Origin: Neopusillimonas aromaticivorans
Lineage (GTDB): Bacteria > Pseudomonadota > Gammaproteobacteria > Burkholderiales > Burkholderiaceae_B
NCBI RefSeq assembly: GCF_030344915.1
Contig: NZ_CP128233.1
Coordinates: 2,790,001 to 2,854,000, forward strand
Length of the DNA: 64,000 nt
Direction of reading: 5' to 3'
A program made the translations under genes and the position numbers. Positions 1 through 8,551 of the stretch are shown piece after piece (within the stretch, counting starts at the first letter, position 1; every line of letters begins with the position of its first letter). The notes beneath the pieces were generated by a model, which saw only the letters and a program-made list of their open reading frames with translations, was not told the DNA's origin and did not search any database.

Positions 1-1
1 C

Positions 2-121
2 GAGAAAAGCTTGCTCACACAGGGCCAACATGCCGTCATTCTGGAGGAGATTCGTTTGGGTGAGGAGCGCTTTGCGGGTGAGCAATTCCGGTTGCCGGGT
101 ACCAGGAGGCGTGCAGCATGA
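2..121 (+). CDS. C-terminal tail of the gene upstream of tniQ (partial)
   Basis: An open frame enters from the left edge and ends with TGA at 119-121. It gives a 39-residue C-terminal peptide rich in Glu and Arg and ending RRRAA. The stop overlaps the tniQ ATG in an ATGA junction, so the two genes are translationally coupled. In Tn402/Tn5053- and Tn7-type elements the gene just before tniQ/tnsD is normally the AAA+ regulator TniB/TnsC, which is the best guess here. The visible tail contains no diagnostic motif, so the identity is inferred from position only. Confidence 0.5.
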   Translation, partial: EKSLLTQGQHAVILEEIRLGEERFAGEQFRLPGTRRRAA

Positions 122-1524
122 ACAGCATCTCTTCCCAGGCACCTGCAAGCAGACCAGACCTTACTGCACCCGTACCCCGGTCCACCTTGCATGCTTTACC
201 GCCGATAGGGCTCGGAACCTCAGAGGTCGAAAGTCTGACGAGCTATTTTTGCCGTCTCGCGAACAGCCATGCTTGCACAACGAACGATTTGGCTAAGTTC
301 ATCATTGAACGCATTGAGCCAGGCCGATGGGAAACGCATCAGGGCACGCCAGGAAAAAGTCGTTTTGTCTGGTATCAGCGCTCGATTTCCGGTCTCGGAG
401 ACAGCGCCTTGAGTTGGGTAGGCATGTTGAGCGCGCTGACGGGTGTGACTACCTTGCAGCAACTGACCTTGCTGCCGCTTCAGGGCTGCGTCGCTGCCAA
501 GGGTCTCATGGCGACGCAGGCCCGTTGGTGCCCACATTGCTTAGCGGATGACCAGCGCGAAGGGCGACAACCGTACTTTCGGCTGGCCTGGGATATCGGT
601 CTGAACAGAGTTTGCGCCCGGCATCGCACCGCATTGGTCGCCCGCTGCCCACATTGCAGCGAATCTAACGTCCGTCATGCAGCCAACTTCGTTGTGCCGG
701 GGTGGTGCACCGCTTGTGGATGTTTTATGGGGAGCACTATCCCAGAGGGGCCAACTGCTCATCCAACCGCAGAGCAGAAACTGGAAGTCGAGCAGGCAGC
801 GCACATCGGCCACCTTTTGGCCGCGATGTCGGCATCTCCCGAGGCCGGACCGGCCCTTGCGCTTGACATCGAATCCTTTCATCAAGGGGTTGAGCGGCTT
901 ATTGGTGACATGGATGGTGGCGTTGCGGCCCACTTCGCCAGACGGCTGGGAGTTAGGAAATCCACTGTTCATTACTGGCGGACAGGTCGCACACCGCTCA
1001 CCTTGGGCGCGCTTCTTCGCGTGGCTATGCATTGTGGTGTTTCACTGCCAAGCCTGCTGCAAGGCAAACTCTCGGATTGGTGCCCACCATCAACAACCCA
1101 GCAGCTGGCTTTGCAACTGGACTATCCTTCGTCCAATCCGTACCGTCCAAAACGCCAGCACGATTGGGGCGCCATTCGCAAGAAACTTCGGGATGAGCTG
1201 AACCAGGTTGAGCCTCGCAGTGTGACGGAGCTTGCAAAAGCTTTGGATATCGATGTGCGTCATTTGTACATTCAAGCTACGGCAGAGGCGCGGGCTTTGG
1301 GGGAGCGTTACGTCCAACATCTGCACCGCAGGGCCTTACTCTCCCAGGCAGCCTTTCACGCAGAGCTCCTGAGGGCATGTGACGTGCTGCATGAAAGTGG
1401 TGAGAGCATCACTGTTGAGGAAGTGGCGAAATTGGTCGAGCCAAGGACGCTGAACTCAACTCGCCATCTTTACACCGTCTTGTCCAGCTTGGCCGGGCAG
1501 GCTGCCAACGACGTTGCTATGTAG
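118..1524 (+). CDS. tniQ: TniQ-family transposon target-selection protein
   Basis: This 468-residue protein has the cysteine-rich zinc signature of the TniQ/TnsD family. The ligands visible are C138-x2-C141, C166-x2-H169, C177-x2-C180 and C197-x2-C200, in the usual spacing with WCPHC and ARCPHC blocks. TniQ proteins bind DNA or a guide complex and recruit the TnsC/TniB ATPase to choose the insertion site. Beyond the zinc core there is a lambda-repressor-like helix-turn-helix around residues 268-316 and a second HTH-like segment around 375-410, so the protein is larger than the minimal TniQ and closer in layout to TnsD-like DNA-binding versions. The start is set by the ATGA overlap with the preceding gene. 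The reading frame is intact. It is the last gene before the transposon end at 1718. Confidence 0.85.
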   Translation: MNSISSQAPASRPDLTAPVPRSTLHALPPIGLGTSEVESLTSYFCRLANSHACTTNDLAKFIIERIEPGRWETHQGTPGKSRFVWYQRSISGLGDSALSWVGMLSALTGVTTLQQLTLLPLQGCVAAKGLMATQARWCPHCLADDQREGRQPYFRLAWDIGLNRVCARHRTALVARCPHCSESNVRHAANFVVPGWCTACGCFMGSTIPEGPTAHPTAEQKLEVEQAAHIGHLLAAMSASPEAGPALALDIESFHQGVERLIGDMDGGVAAHFARRLGVRKSTVHYWRTGRTPLTLGALLRVAMHCGVSLPSLLQGKLSDWCPPSTTQQLALQLDYPSSNPYRPKRQHDWGAIRKKLRDELNQVEPRSVTELAKALDIDVRHLYIQATAEARALGERYVQHLHRRALLSQAAFHAELLRACDVLHESGESITVEEVAKLVEPRTLNSTRHLYTVLSSLAGQAANDVAM

Positions 1525-1579
1525 ATATCGCAGGCCGTCTAACTTGAAGTCGGCAGTTCTAACAACTACAGAAAAAATA

Positions 1580-1610
1580 GGGTGCTACCTTTTCGGGTAG
1601 CACCCTTTTT
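1580..1610. terminator. Bidirectional rho-independent terminator after tniQ
   Basis: A 10-bp stem (GGGTGCTACC at 1580-1589 and its complement at 1596-1605) encloses a 6-nt loop. It is followed by T5 on the plus strand and by a TATTTTTT tract on the minus strand. It can stop both transcription leaving tniQ and transcription of ssrA running into the element. Confidence 0.85.
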
Positions 1611-1644
1611 CATTTAAAGCCGGAAGTAATTACCACATTTTTTG

Positions 1645-1718
1645 AATAAAGCATAATGTGGCACTTCGTGAAATAAAGCATAAGATGGCAATAGTGCCAA
1701 CTTATGCTTAACCCCACA
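1645..1718. mobile_element. Right end of a Tn7/Tn402-like transposon with transposase-binding repeats
   Basis: Two 19-bp direct repeats, 1645-1663 and 1672-1690, share 17 of 19 bases and have a 27-bp period (core AATAAAGCATAA..TGGCA). A third copy, inverted, lies at 1695-1709 and matches the second at 14 of 15 bases. A partial inverted copy is at 1631-1639. Read from outside inward the end starts 5'-TGTGGGGTTAAGC at 1718, the TGT...ACA terminus typical of Tn7, Tn402 and related elements. Multiple repeats of about 20 bp are what TnsB/TniA-type transposases bind. The flanking GGTTT at 1719-1723 would be one copy of a 5-bp target duplication. The other end lies outside the window. Confidence 0.7.
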
Positions 1719-1746
1719 GGTTTTTAAGGTTTTACCCTAGATGTCT

Positions 1747-2112
1747 TGGTGGAGTCGGGGGAATTGAACCCCCGTCCGCAAGCCCTCTGCAGGCAGTTCT
1801 ACATGCTTAGTCAACCAACTTTAAAGTTTTAACCTCGAGCCATGCCGGTTAACAGGCCATCTCTTGGCGATTCACATCAATTTAGGCGTTGGCTGAGTGA
1901 CCCAACCAAAACCGATTCTTTGTAAGTGACGCTGCTGTAGGTTTTACCCTACCTGACCCAAAGACAAATCAGTGCAGCGGCTTACCGCATTAAGCGGCTA
2001 AAGCGAAACGCTCGTCGTTGGCGTTTATAGTTTTCCAGTGGATTTACGAGCTTACTGGTGCTCGGCATGCCCTACTCTGTTTCGCGACCCACGTCGAAGC
2101 CGGATCGACCCC
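1747..2112 (-). ncRNA. ssrA: tmRNA (one-piece ssrA), tag ANDERFALAA
   Basis: The minus strand gives a 366-nt one-piece tmRNA. The 5' end at 2112 begins GGGGTCGATCCGGC. The 3' end shows the T-arm (GTTCAATTCCCCC) and acceptor closing in CCACCA at 1747. The resume codon GCC is at 2020-2022 and the tag frame runs to TAA at 1990-1992, encoding ANDERFALAA, a tag I associate with Bordetella-type betaproteobacteria. With SmpB it rescues stalled ribosomes and marks the nascent peptide for proteolysis. The gene is intact, and the transposon end sits 28 bp beyond its 3' terminus. Confidence 0.97.
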
Positions 2113-2344
2113 ATTAAGTGGATTTTAACCCACTATGCTGTATAAGAGGGCCAATATGACGTAAAGTTCCCGCAAAACTGAAATTATTTACACAGATGTC
2201 TGAAAAGCGCGGTTTAACGACTGCGGGGCAGTCCGACGACTTCACGATAATTAACCTTTGCAGACGTAAAGCGCCAGGCGATGCCGCGTAATCTTTCTGA
2301 CCAGACTCACAGGTCTGAAACCAGACTTGCCCCGAAGCCTGGTG

Positions 2345-3001
2345 TCAGACCAGCCGCACAATATGGTCAAATAATTCGTCAACCTGATGGGCAACGGCAT
2401 CGGCCTGCCACGATGCGGCGTGGGCGGGCTCGCAATACCCGTAGGCGGCTGCGATAGTGGGCATACCGGCGGCTTTTCCGGCCAGGATGTCACGTTCGTC
2501 ATCGCCGATATAGATGCACTGATCTGGTAAAAACCCTGTTTTTTCTGCCGCATAAAAGAGCGGGGCAGGGTGGGGCTTGGGGTGGCCTGCGGTGTCACCC
2601 CCGACCGTGATGGCGCATTCATCATCAAGCCCCAGAAAGCGCACAATGGGCAGCGCGAGATATTCGACTTTGTTGGTGACGATACCCCAGCGGAAGCCTT
2701 GGGTTTTAAGCGCTTGCAGCAATTCGGGGACACCGGGAAAAAGCCGGGTCAGCACGGTAAGGTGCTCGGCATAATCGGCCAGAAATTGCTGGCGATGTAC
2801 TTCGTAGTCGGGGTGGTCGGGTTCGATGCCCAGGCTCGCGCGCAGGAAGCCGCGCGCACCCTGTGACGTTACACCGCGCAAGGCTTCAAAGGGCAGGGGC
2901 GGTAAACCCTGGCGTTCGCGCAGCCGGTTGGCTGCAACCGCCATGTCGGGGGCCGTATCGGCCAGTGTGCCATCAAAATCAAAAAGTACCAGTTTCGACA
3001 T
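2345..3001 (-). CDS. gph: HAD-family phosphatase Gph (phosphoglycolate phosphatase or MupP-type)
   Basis: This 218-residue HAD hydrolase has motif I DFDGTLADT near the N-terminus (nucleophile and acid/base aspartates), motif II as VTNK, the motif III lysine around GHPKPHPAP, and motif IV GDDERD. It starts 3 nt after the ubiG stop, so the two form an operon. Annotation usually gives phosphoglycolate phosphatase. However, in Pseudomonas the orthologous neighbour of ubiG is MupP, which dephosphorylates MurNAc-6-phosphate in cell-wall recycling. Sequence alone does not separate the two here. The frame is intact. Confidence 0.85.
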   Translation of the reverse strand: MSKLVLFDFDGTLADTAPDMAVAANRLRERQGLPPLPFEALRGVTSQGARGFLRASLGIEPDHPDYEVHRQQFLADYAEHLTVLTRLFPGVPELLQALKTQGFRWGIVTNKVEYLALPIVRFLGLDDECAITVGGDTAGHPKPHPAPLFYAAEKTGFLPDQCIYIGDDERDILAGKAAGMPTIAAAYGYCEPAHAASWQADAVAHQVDELFDHIVRLV

Positions 3002-3004
3002 GTC

Positions 3005-3734
3005 TTACAGGGCCTTCTTCTGGGTGGCCATCAGGTAATTGACCGAGGTGTCTTTCGAGAGCGAGTAAAGATCGGTGATGGGGTTGTAACCCATGCCCGC
3101 CATTTCCATGACGGTCAGACCCGATTGGCGAACGGCCCGTGACAGTTCGCTGGGCTTGATGAATTTTTCGTAGCTGTGTGTGCCGCGTGGCAGCAGGCGC
3201 AACACGTATTCGGCCCCGACAATGGCGAACAGAAACGACTTGGGGTTGCGGTTGAGGGTAGAGAAAAACACCCAGCCCCCGGCTTTACCATCTGGCTGCA
3301 GGCCTGCACAATGGATGCCGGATCCGGGACGTGTTCCAGCATTTCCATGCAGGTGACGACATCGAACTGCCCGGGTTGCCGTGCGGCAAAGTCTTCTGCA
3401 CTGATCGCCTGGTAGTCAACCGGAACGCCCGATTCAAGGCTATGCAACCGGGCGACAGTCAATGATTTTTCGGCCAGGTCGATACCGGTCACCGTGGCGC
3501 CGGCCACGGCCATGCTTTCGGCCAGAATGCCGCCACCACAGCCGACATCAATGACACGTTTGCCGGTTAGCGGGCCTGTCATTTGCTGGATCCAGCCCAG
3601 CCGCAGCGGGTTGATCGCATGCAGGGTTTGAATTCGCTTTCGGGGTCCCACCAGCGTGAGGCCAGCGCACTGAACTTGTCGATTTCGGCCTGACTGACGT
3701 TTGGGTTGCCCGAGGATGAGGAGGTCGTGTTCAT
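3005..3734 (-). CDS. ubiG: Ubiquinone biosynthesis O-methyltransferase UbiG (frame broken twice)
   Basis: UbiG is the SAM-dependent methyltransferase that carries out both O-methylations of ubiquinone synthesis. The N-terminus (MNTTSSSSGNPNVSQAEIDK) runs into WWDPESEFKP, followed by the SAM-binding motif DVGCGGGILAE and the C-terminal block ending in LMATQKKAL. The frame breaks at about 3628 (CCC where CCCC restores KPLHAINPLRLGW) and at about 3274 (five G where six restore VKPGGWVFFSTLNRNP). With both restored the product is 243 residues, normal for the family. The start is the ATG complementary to 3732-3734. The gene lies downstream of the ompA terminator and is coupled to gph. Confidence 0.9.
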
Positions 3735-3751
3735 GCTGTTGCCCGGAAAAT

Positions 3752-3777
3752 AAAAAGGGTGCCCGAAGGCACCCTTT
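3752..3777 (-). terminator. Terminator after ompA
   Basis: A stem AAAGGGTGCC/GGCACCCTTT (3754-3763 and 3768-3777) with a CGAA tetraloop is followed on the minus strand by TTTTTATTTT. It ends the ompA transcript about 20 bp before the ubiG start codon. Confidence 0.85.
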
Positions 3778-3802
3778 ATTGTACGTCGTTTGCAGTAATG
3801 AA

Positions 3803-4384
3803 TTACTTGCGTGTACCGACGATTTCGATCTCTACGCGACGGTTTTGTGCGCGGCCTTCACGAGTTTTGTTGCTGGCGACAGGGTTGCTTTCGCCTTTGC
3901 CTTCAGCGTAGATGCGGTTGGCATCGATGCCTTTGCTGACCAGGTAAGCCTTGACAGCGTTGGCACGGCGCTGTGACAGACCCAAGTTGTACTGTTCAGT
4001 ACCGATGGAGTCTGTGTGGCCGACAGCAATAACGGTTTCGAGGTTCAGCGACTGAGCCTGGGCAGCAACCTGGTCAAGGACCTGGCGACCAGCGGGCTTG
4101 ATGGTGGACTTGTCGAAATCGAAGAATGTGTCTGCGTTCAGAACAACTTTAGCTGCGGAGGGAGTGCCTACGGGAGCTTGTTGAGCAACAGGTACACCGT
4201 CACAGCCGGGCAGGCCGGTAGCAGGTGTCCAGAAGTTGTTGCGCCAGCACAGTTCGTTGGTGCCGTTCATGACAGCGCCACCGTAAGGTGTTTGCCAGTT
4301 GTCGATGGTTTGCGCAGAAGCTGCACCGGATGCCGAAAGGGCAGCAATAGCAAAGGCTAATGCGAATTTAGAGGGTTTATTCAT
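3803..4384 (-). CDS. ompA: OmpA-family outer-membrane protein
   Basis: The 193-residue product starts with a signal peptide of about 24 residues (cleavage after ASA), followed by a short N-terminal region of about 55 residues with two cysteines and a Pro/Ala linker. The C-terminal domain, from about residue 80 to 190, is the peptidoglycan-binding OmpA module, with FFDFDKSTIKP, GHTDSIGTEQYN and LSQRRANAV. The N-terminal part is far too short for a full eight-stranded barrel, as in the short OmpA proteins of Bordetella. It most likely tethers the outer membrane to the cell wall. A strong promoter and a GAGGAG ribosome-binding site precede it, and a hairpin terminator follows. Confidence 0.92.
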   Translation of the reverse strand: MNKPSKFALAFAIAALSASGAASAQTIDNWQTPYGGAVMNGTNELCWRNNFWTPATGLPGCDGVPVAQQAPVGTPSAAKVVLNADTFFDFDKSTIKPAGRQVLDQVAAQAQSLNLETVIAVGHTDSIGTEQYNLGLSQRRANAVKAYLVSKGIDANRIYAEGKGESNPVASNKTREGRAQNRRVEIEIVGTRK

Positions 4385-4457
4385 GTTTCTCCTCGTTGAG
4401 CTTAATGCTGGTAAGTGACCGCAGCGAACCTCCGCCGCATTATTGAAAAACGTAACC

Positions 4458-4486
4458 AGTATAGCAATTCAGTGTTTCTGTTTAAA
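4458..4486 (-). promoter_or_regulatory. sigma70 promoter of ompA
   Basis: On the minus strand a -35 TTTAAA (4481-4486), a 17-bp spacer and a -10 TATACT (4458-4463) lie about 75 bp upstream of the ompA ATG. The rest of the 330-bp ompA-gyrA intergenic region should also hold the gyrA promoter. The only candidate I see is TAGAAT at 4649-4654, without a convincing -35 box. Confidence 0.6.
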
Positions 4487-4714
4487 GAATTGCTCTGGAA
4501 ATCATGCGTGATAGGCCGAATCTTACGGTATTTTCGTGCGGTTCGTTATGCCAGACTCGCATGCGGGGCCTAGATGTCAGTAATTCTACCGCAAGTTTTG
4601 CAATATTGTTGGTTTTCGGCAACGGGCTCGGGCAGGGGTGGGAAGTGCTAGAATTTCCCATTCGCCCGTAGTCGGTCACCTTCACGATCATACCTTTCAA
4701 GAATATAGAACCCT

Positions 4715-7427
4715 ATGGATTCCTTCGCCAAGGAAACTCTTCCGATATCCCTCGAAGAAGAGATGCGCCGCAGTTATCTGGACTACGCCATGAGCGTCAT
4801 CGTAGGTCGGGCGCTGCCCGATGTCCGTGACGGGCTCAAGCCGGTTCACCGGCGCGTGTTGTTTGCGATGCACGAGCTCAACAACGACTGGAACCGTGCT
4901 TACAAGAAGTCGGCGCGTATCGTCGGTGACGTCATCGGTAAATATCACCCGCACGGTGACTCTGCGGTCTACGACACCATTGTTCGCATGGCGCAAGATT
5001 TCTCGTTGCGCTACACCCTTGTTGATGGTCAGGGTAACTTCGGTTCGGTTGACGGTGACAGTGCTGCGGCCATGCGTTACACCGAGATTCGTCTGTCGAA
5101 AATTGCCCACGAATTGCTGGCTGATATTGACCAGGAAACGGTCGATTTCGGCCCCAACTATGACGGCAGTGAACAAGAGCCGTTGTTGTTGCCCTCGCGC
5201 TTGCCCAATCTGCTGGTCAACGGCAGTTCGGGTATTGCGGTGGGTATGGCAACCAATATTCCGCCGCACAACTTGTCTGAGGTAGTTGATGGCTGTCTGT
5301 ATTGCCTTCGCAACCCCGATTGCACGGTCGATGAGCTTATCGAACTGATTCCGGCCCCTGATTTTCCGACGGGTGGCATTATCTACGGGTTGTCGGGTGT
5401 GCGTGAGGGCTATCGGACGGGTCGTGGTCGTGTGGTCATGCGGGCCAAAACCCATTTTGAAGACCTTGAGCGTGGTAACCGCCAGGCCATTATTGTTGAT
5501 GCCATTCCCTATCAGGTCAACAAGAAATCGCTGCAAGAGCGCATCGCTGAGCTGGTTAACGAAAAGAAAATCGAAGGCATTTCCGATATTCGCGACGAGT
5601 CCGACAAAGACGGTATGCGTCTGGTCATCGAGCTCAAGCGCGGCGAAGTCCCCGAAGTCGTACTGAATAATCTGTACAAGCATACCCAGCTGCAAGATAC
5701 GTTCGGCATGAACTTTGTGGCGCTGGTCGATGGCCAGCCGCGTTTGCTCAATCTCAAGCAGCTGGTCGAGTATTTCCTGTTTCATCGCCGTGAAGTCGTC
5801 ACGCGTCGCACGGTATTCCAGTTGCGCAAGGCGCGCGAGCGGGGCACGTGCTTGAAGGCCTGGCGGTGGCGCTGGCTAATATTGACGAATTTATCGCTAT
5901 TATCAAGGCGGCGCCTACACCCCCGGTGGCGCGTCAGGAACTGATGGCACGTTCGTGGGATTCTTCCTTGGTGCGTGAAATGCTGGCGCGTGCTGACCAG
6001 GGTGATACTCCGGGTGGGCGTGCTGCTTACCGACCCGAGGCCTTGCCCGAAGTGTTTGGCCTGCAGAATGATGGTTTGTATCGCCTTAGCGATACCCAGG
6101 CGCAAGAGATCCTGAACATGCGTCTGCAGCGCCTGACAGGTCTTGAGCAAGACAAGATCGTCAATGAGTACAAAGACATCATGGACACGATCGCCGATTT
6201 GCTCGACATTCTGGCGCGTCCTGAACGCATCACGCAAATCATTTCTGACGAACTGGTGGCCATTCGCAACGAGTTCAGCGTTGGCGCCAAAGACTCACGT
6301 TTGTCCGAGATCGAGCGTAACGCGACTGAACTGGATACCGAAGACCTGATCACGCCCATGGATATGGTGGTCACGCTGTCGCAAACCGGTTATATAAAAA
6401 GCCAGCCTTTGTCAGAGTATCGGGCGCAAAAGCGCGGGGGCCGGGGCAAGCAGGCAACCGCCATGAAAGAAAACGACTGGGTCGACCAGTTGTTCATTGC
6501 CAATACGCACGATTACCTGTTGTGCTTCTCTGACCATGGCCGCGTCTATTGGCTGAAAGTCTGGGAAGTTCCGCAGGGTTCGCGTAACTCGCGTGGTCGC
6601 CCCATCGTGAACATGTTCCCGCTGGTTGATGGCGAGAAAATCACGGTGGTACTGGCCGTCAAAGAATTCAGCGATGACCATTACGTGTTCATGGCGACGT
6701 CACGCGGTACGGTCAAGAAAACACCGTTGTCCGATTTCTCCAACCCCGCAAGGCCGGCATTATTGCCGTAGCACTCGACGAAGGTGACTTCCTGATCGGT
6801 GCCGATCTTACCGATGGCAAGCACGACATCATGCTGTTCTCTGATGCCGGCAAGGCCGTGCGTTTCGACGAGAATGATGTCCGGCCCATGGGTCGTACCG
6901 CACGCGGTGTGCGTGGCATGATGCTGGAAGAGGGTCAGTCAGTCATTTCGCTCATTGTGGCGGGTGACGAGTCTCAAAGCGTACTGACAGCCACTGAAAA
7001 CGGCTACGGCAAGCGTACATCCATTATTGAATATACCCGCCATGGTCGCGGCACCAAGGGCATGATTGCCATCCAGACCAGTACACGTAATGGCAAGGTG
7101 GTTGGCGCGGTGCTGGTGAATCCGGCGGATGAAATCATGCTGATTACCTCGGCCGGTGTTCTGGTGCGCACCCGCGTTTCCGAAATTCGTGAAATGGGTC
7201 GTGCCACACAAGGCGTCACCCTCATCAATATTGATGAAGACAGTTACCTTTCGGGCGTTCGTCGTGTTGTTGAAAGTGATGCCGATGATGAAGAGGGTGA
7301 TGACGCCGGTGCCGATGGTTCAGACCCTGATGCATCGGGTGATGGGGTTGTTGGCGATGGGGTCACTGATGCCGACGCCGGGGTTGATAATGATACTGAC
7401 ACAGACAAGGGCGAGTCACACGAATGA
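4715..7427 (+). CDS. gyrA: DNA gyrase subunit A (frame broken twice)
   Basis: GyrA is the DNA-cleaving subunit of gyrase. The N-terminal winged-helix and tower domains are clear, with catalytic Tyr122 in AAAMRYTEIRL. The quinolone-resistance region GDSAVYDT has the susceptible-type residues Ser83 and Asp87. Six beta-pinwheel repeats follow, including the QKRGGRGKQA GyrA-box. The frame breaks at 5841-5844 (GGGG; five restore RERGHVLEGLAVAL) and at 6744-6747 (CCCC; five restore FSNPRKAGIIAVAL). Restored length is about 904 residues. The C-terminus carries an unusually long Asp/Gly/Glu-rich tail of about 50 residues. The stop overlaps serC by ATGA. Confidence 0.96.
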
Positions 7428-8551
7428 GGCCATGGAATTTTTCGGCAGGCCCGTCGGCCATGCCGTTGCAGGTGCTAGAACACGCTGCCGCTGAAATGAC
7501 CGATTGGCAGGGCAGTGGCATGTCGGTCATGGAGATGAGCCATCGCGGCAAAGAGTTCATGAAAATCCGCGATGAGGCCGAGGCCGATTTGCGTACACTG
7601 CTGGCGATTCCCGACGATTACGCCGTCTTGTTCATGCAGGGCGGGGCAACTGGCGAAAATGCCATTTTGCCCATGAACCTTATCGGCCGGAAGGGTTCCG
7701 GGAAGGCCGATTATGTTGTTTCAGGCAGTTGGTCTGACAAGTCGGCCAAAGAAGCGCGTCGCTACGGTGATGCGGCTGTTGCCGCCACCAGCGCTGGCGA
7801 AACGGTGATTGATGGCGTGGTGCAGCCGCCGCTCACCTGGTTTCCTGCGCCCGAGCAGTGGCAGTTGCGGTCTGACGCGGCGTATGTGCATCTGTGCAGC
7901 AATGAAACCATTGGCGGGGTCGAGTTTGTGCAGTGGCCCGACCTGGCGGCGCTGGGCGCACCCGGTGTGCCTCTGGTGGTTGACGCCTCGTCGCACATCC
8001 TGTCGCGTCCGATTGATTTTTCAAAAGCTGCGGTGGTGTATGCCGGCGCCCAGAAGAACGCGGGTCCGGCCGGCGTTACCCTGGTGATCATCCGGCGTGA
8101 TCTGGTCGGCCATGCGTTGCCCATTTGTCCGTCGGCGTTTGACTTCACCAATGTGCTGGCCAACGATTCCATGTACAACACACCGCCCACCTACGCCATT
8201 TACATCGCTGGGCTGGTATTCAAGTGGTTGTTGGGTAAAGGCGGGGTCGCGGCTATCGAGCAAGAGAACATTCGCAAAGCCAGTGCACTGTATGACTACA
8301 TCGATGCCTCGGGTTTCTATCAGAACCGGGTGCATCCTTCGGTACGCTCACGCATGAATGTGCCGTTCTTCCTGGCCAACGAATCCTTGAATGCAACCTT
8401 TCTTGCCCAGGCCGATGCTGCGGGCTTGTTGCAGTTGAAGGGGCATAAAAGTGTCGGTGGCATGCGGGCATCCATCTACAATGCCATGCCCTTTGATGGG
8501 GTTCAGGCCCTGATCACATTTATGAAGGAATTTGAGCGCCGTCATGGATAA
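7424..8551 (+). CDS. serC: Phosphoserine aminotransferase
   Basis: This 375-residue PLP enzyme converts 3-phosphohydroxypyruvate to phosphoserine (and acts in the pyridoxine branch). The N-terminus NFSAGPSAMP, the HRGKEF motif and the PLP-binding lysine (about residue 211, in YAGAQKNAGPAG) are all present. It begins inside the gyrA stop (ATGA) and ends overlapping the pheA start, so it is the first gene of the tightly packed serC-pheA-tyrA-aroA-cmk block. The frame is intact. Confidence 0.97.
   Translation: MRPWNFSAGPSAMPLQVLEHAAAEMTDWQGSGMSVMEMSHRGKEFMKIRDEAEADLRTLLAIPDDYAVLFMQGGATGENAILPMNLIGRKGSGKADYVVSGSWSDKSAKEARRYGDAAVAATSAGETVIDGVVQPPLTWFPAPEQWQLRSDAAYVHLCSNETIGGVEFVQWPDLAALGAPGVPLVVDASSHILSRPIDFSKAAVVYAGAQKNAGPAGVTLVIIRRDLVGHALPICPSAFDFTNVLANDSMYNTPPTYAIYIAGLVFKWLLGKGGVAAIEQENIRKASALYDYIDASGFYQNRVHPSVRSRMNVPFFLANESLNATFLAQADAAGLLQLKGHKSVGGMRASIYNAMPFDGVQALITFMKEFERRHG

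Noticed and set aside
30..296. A short open frame starting at 30 and crossing the tniQ start
   Set aside because: It is out of frame with both tniQ and the upstream gene tail and lacks a ribosome-binding site.
1747..2112. Permuted two-piece tmRNA, known in some betaproteobacteria
   Set aside because: The 5' GGGG end, tag frame and 3' CCA occur in the standard linear order in one transcript.
4697..5785. A 362-codon open frame antisense to gyrA
   Set aside because: It is the mirror of a highly conserved gene with biased codon use; the plus-strand product is unmistakable GyrA and the antisense peptide has no recognisable domain.
5841..5844. Programmed ribosomal frameshifting in gyrA
   Set aside because: There is no slippery heptamer with a stimulatory structure, and the same pattern recurs in dozens of unrelated genes.
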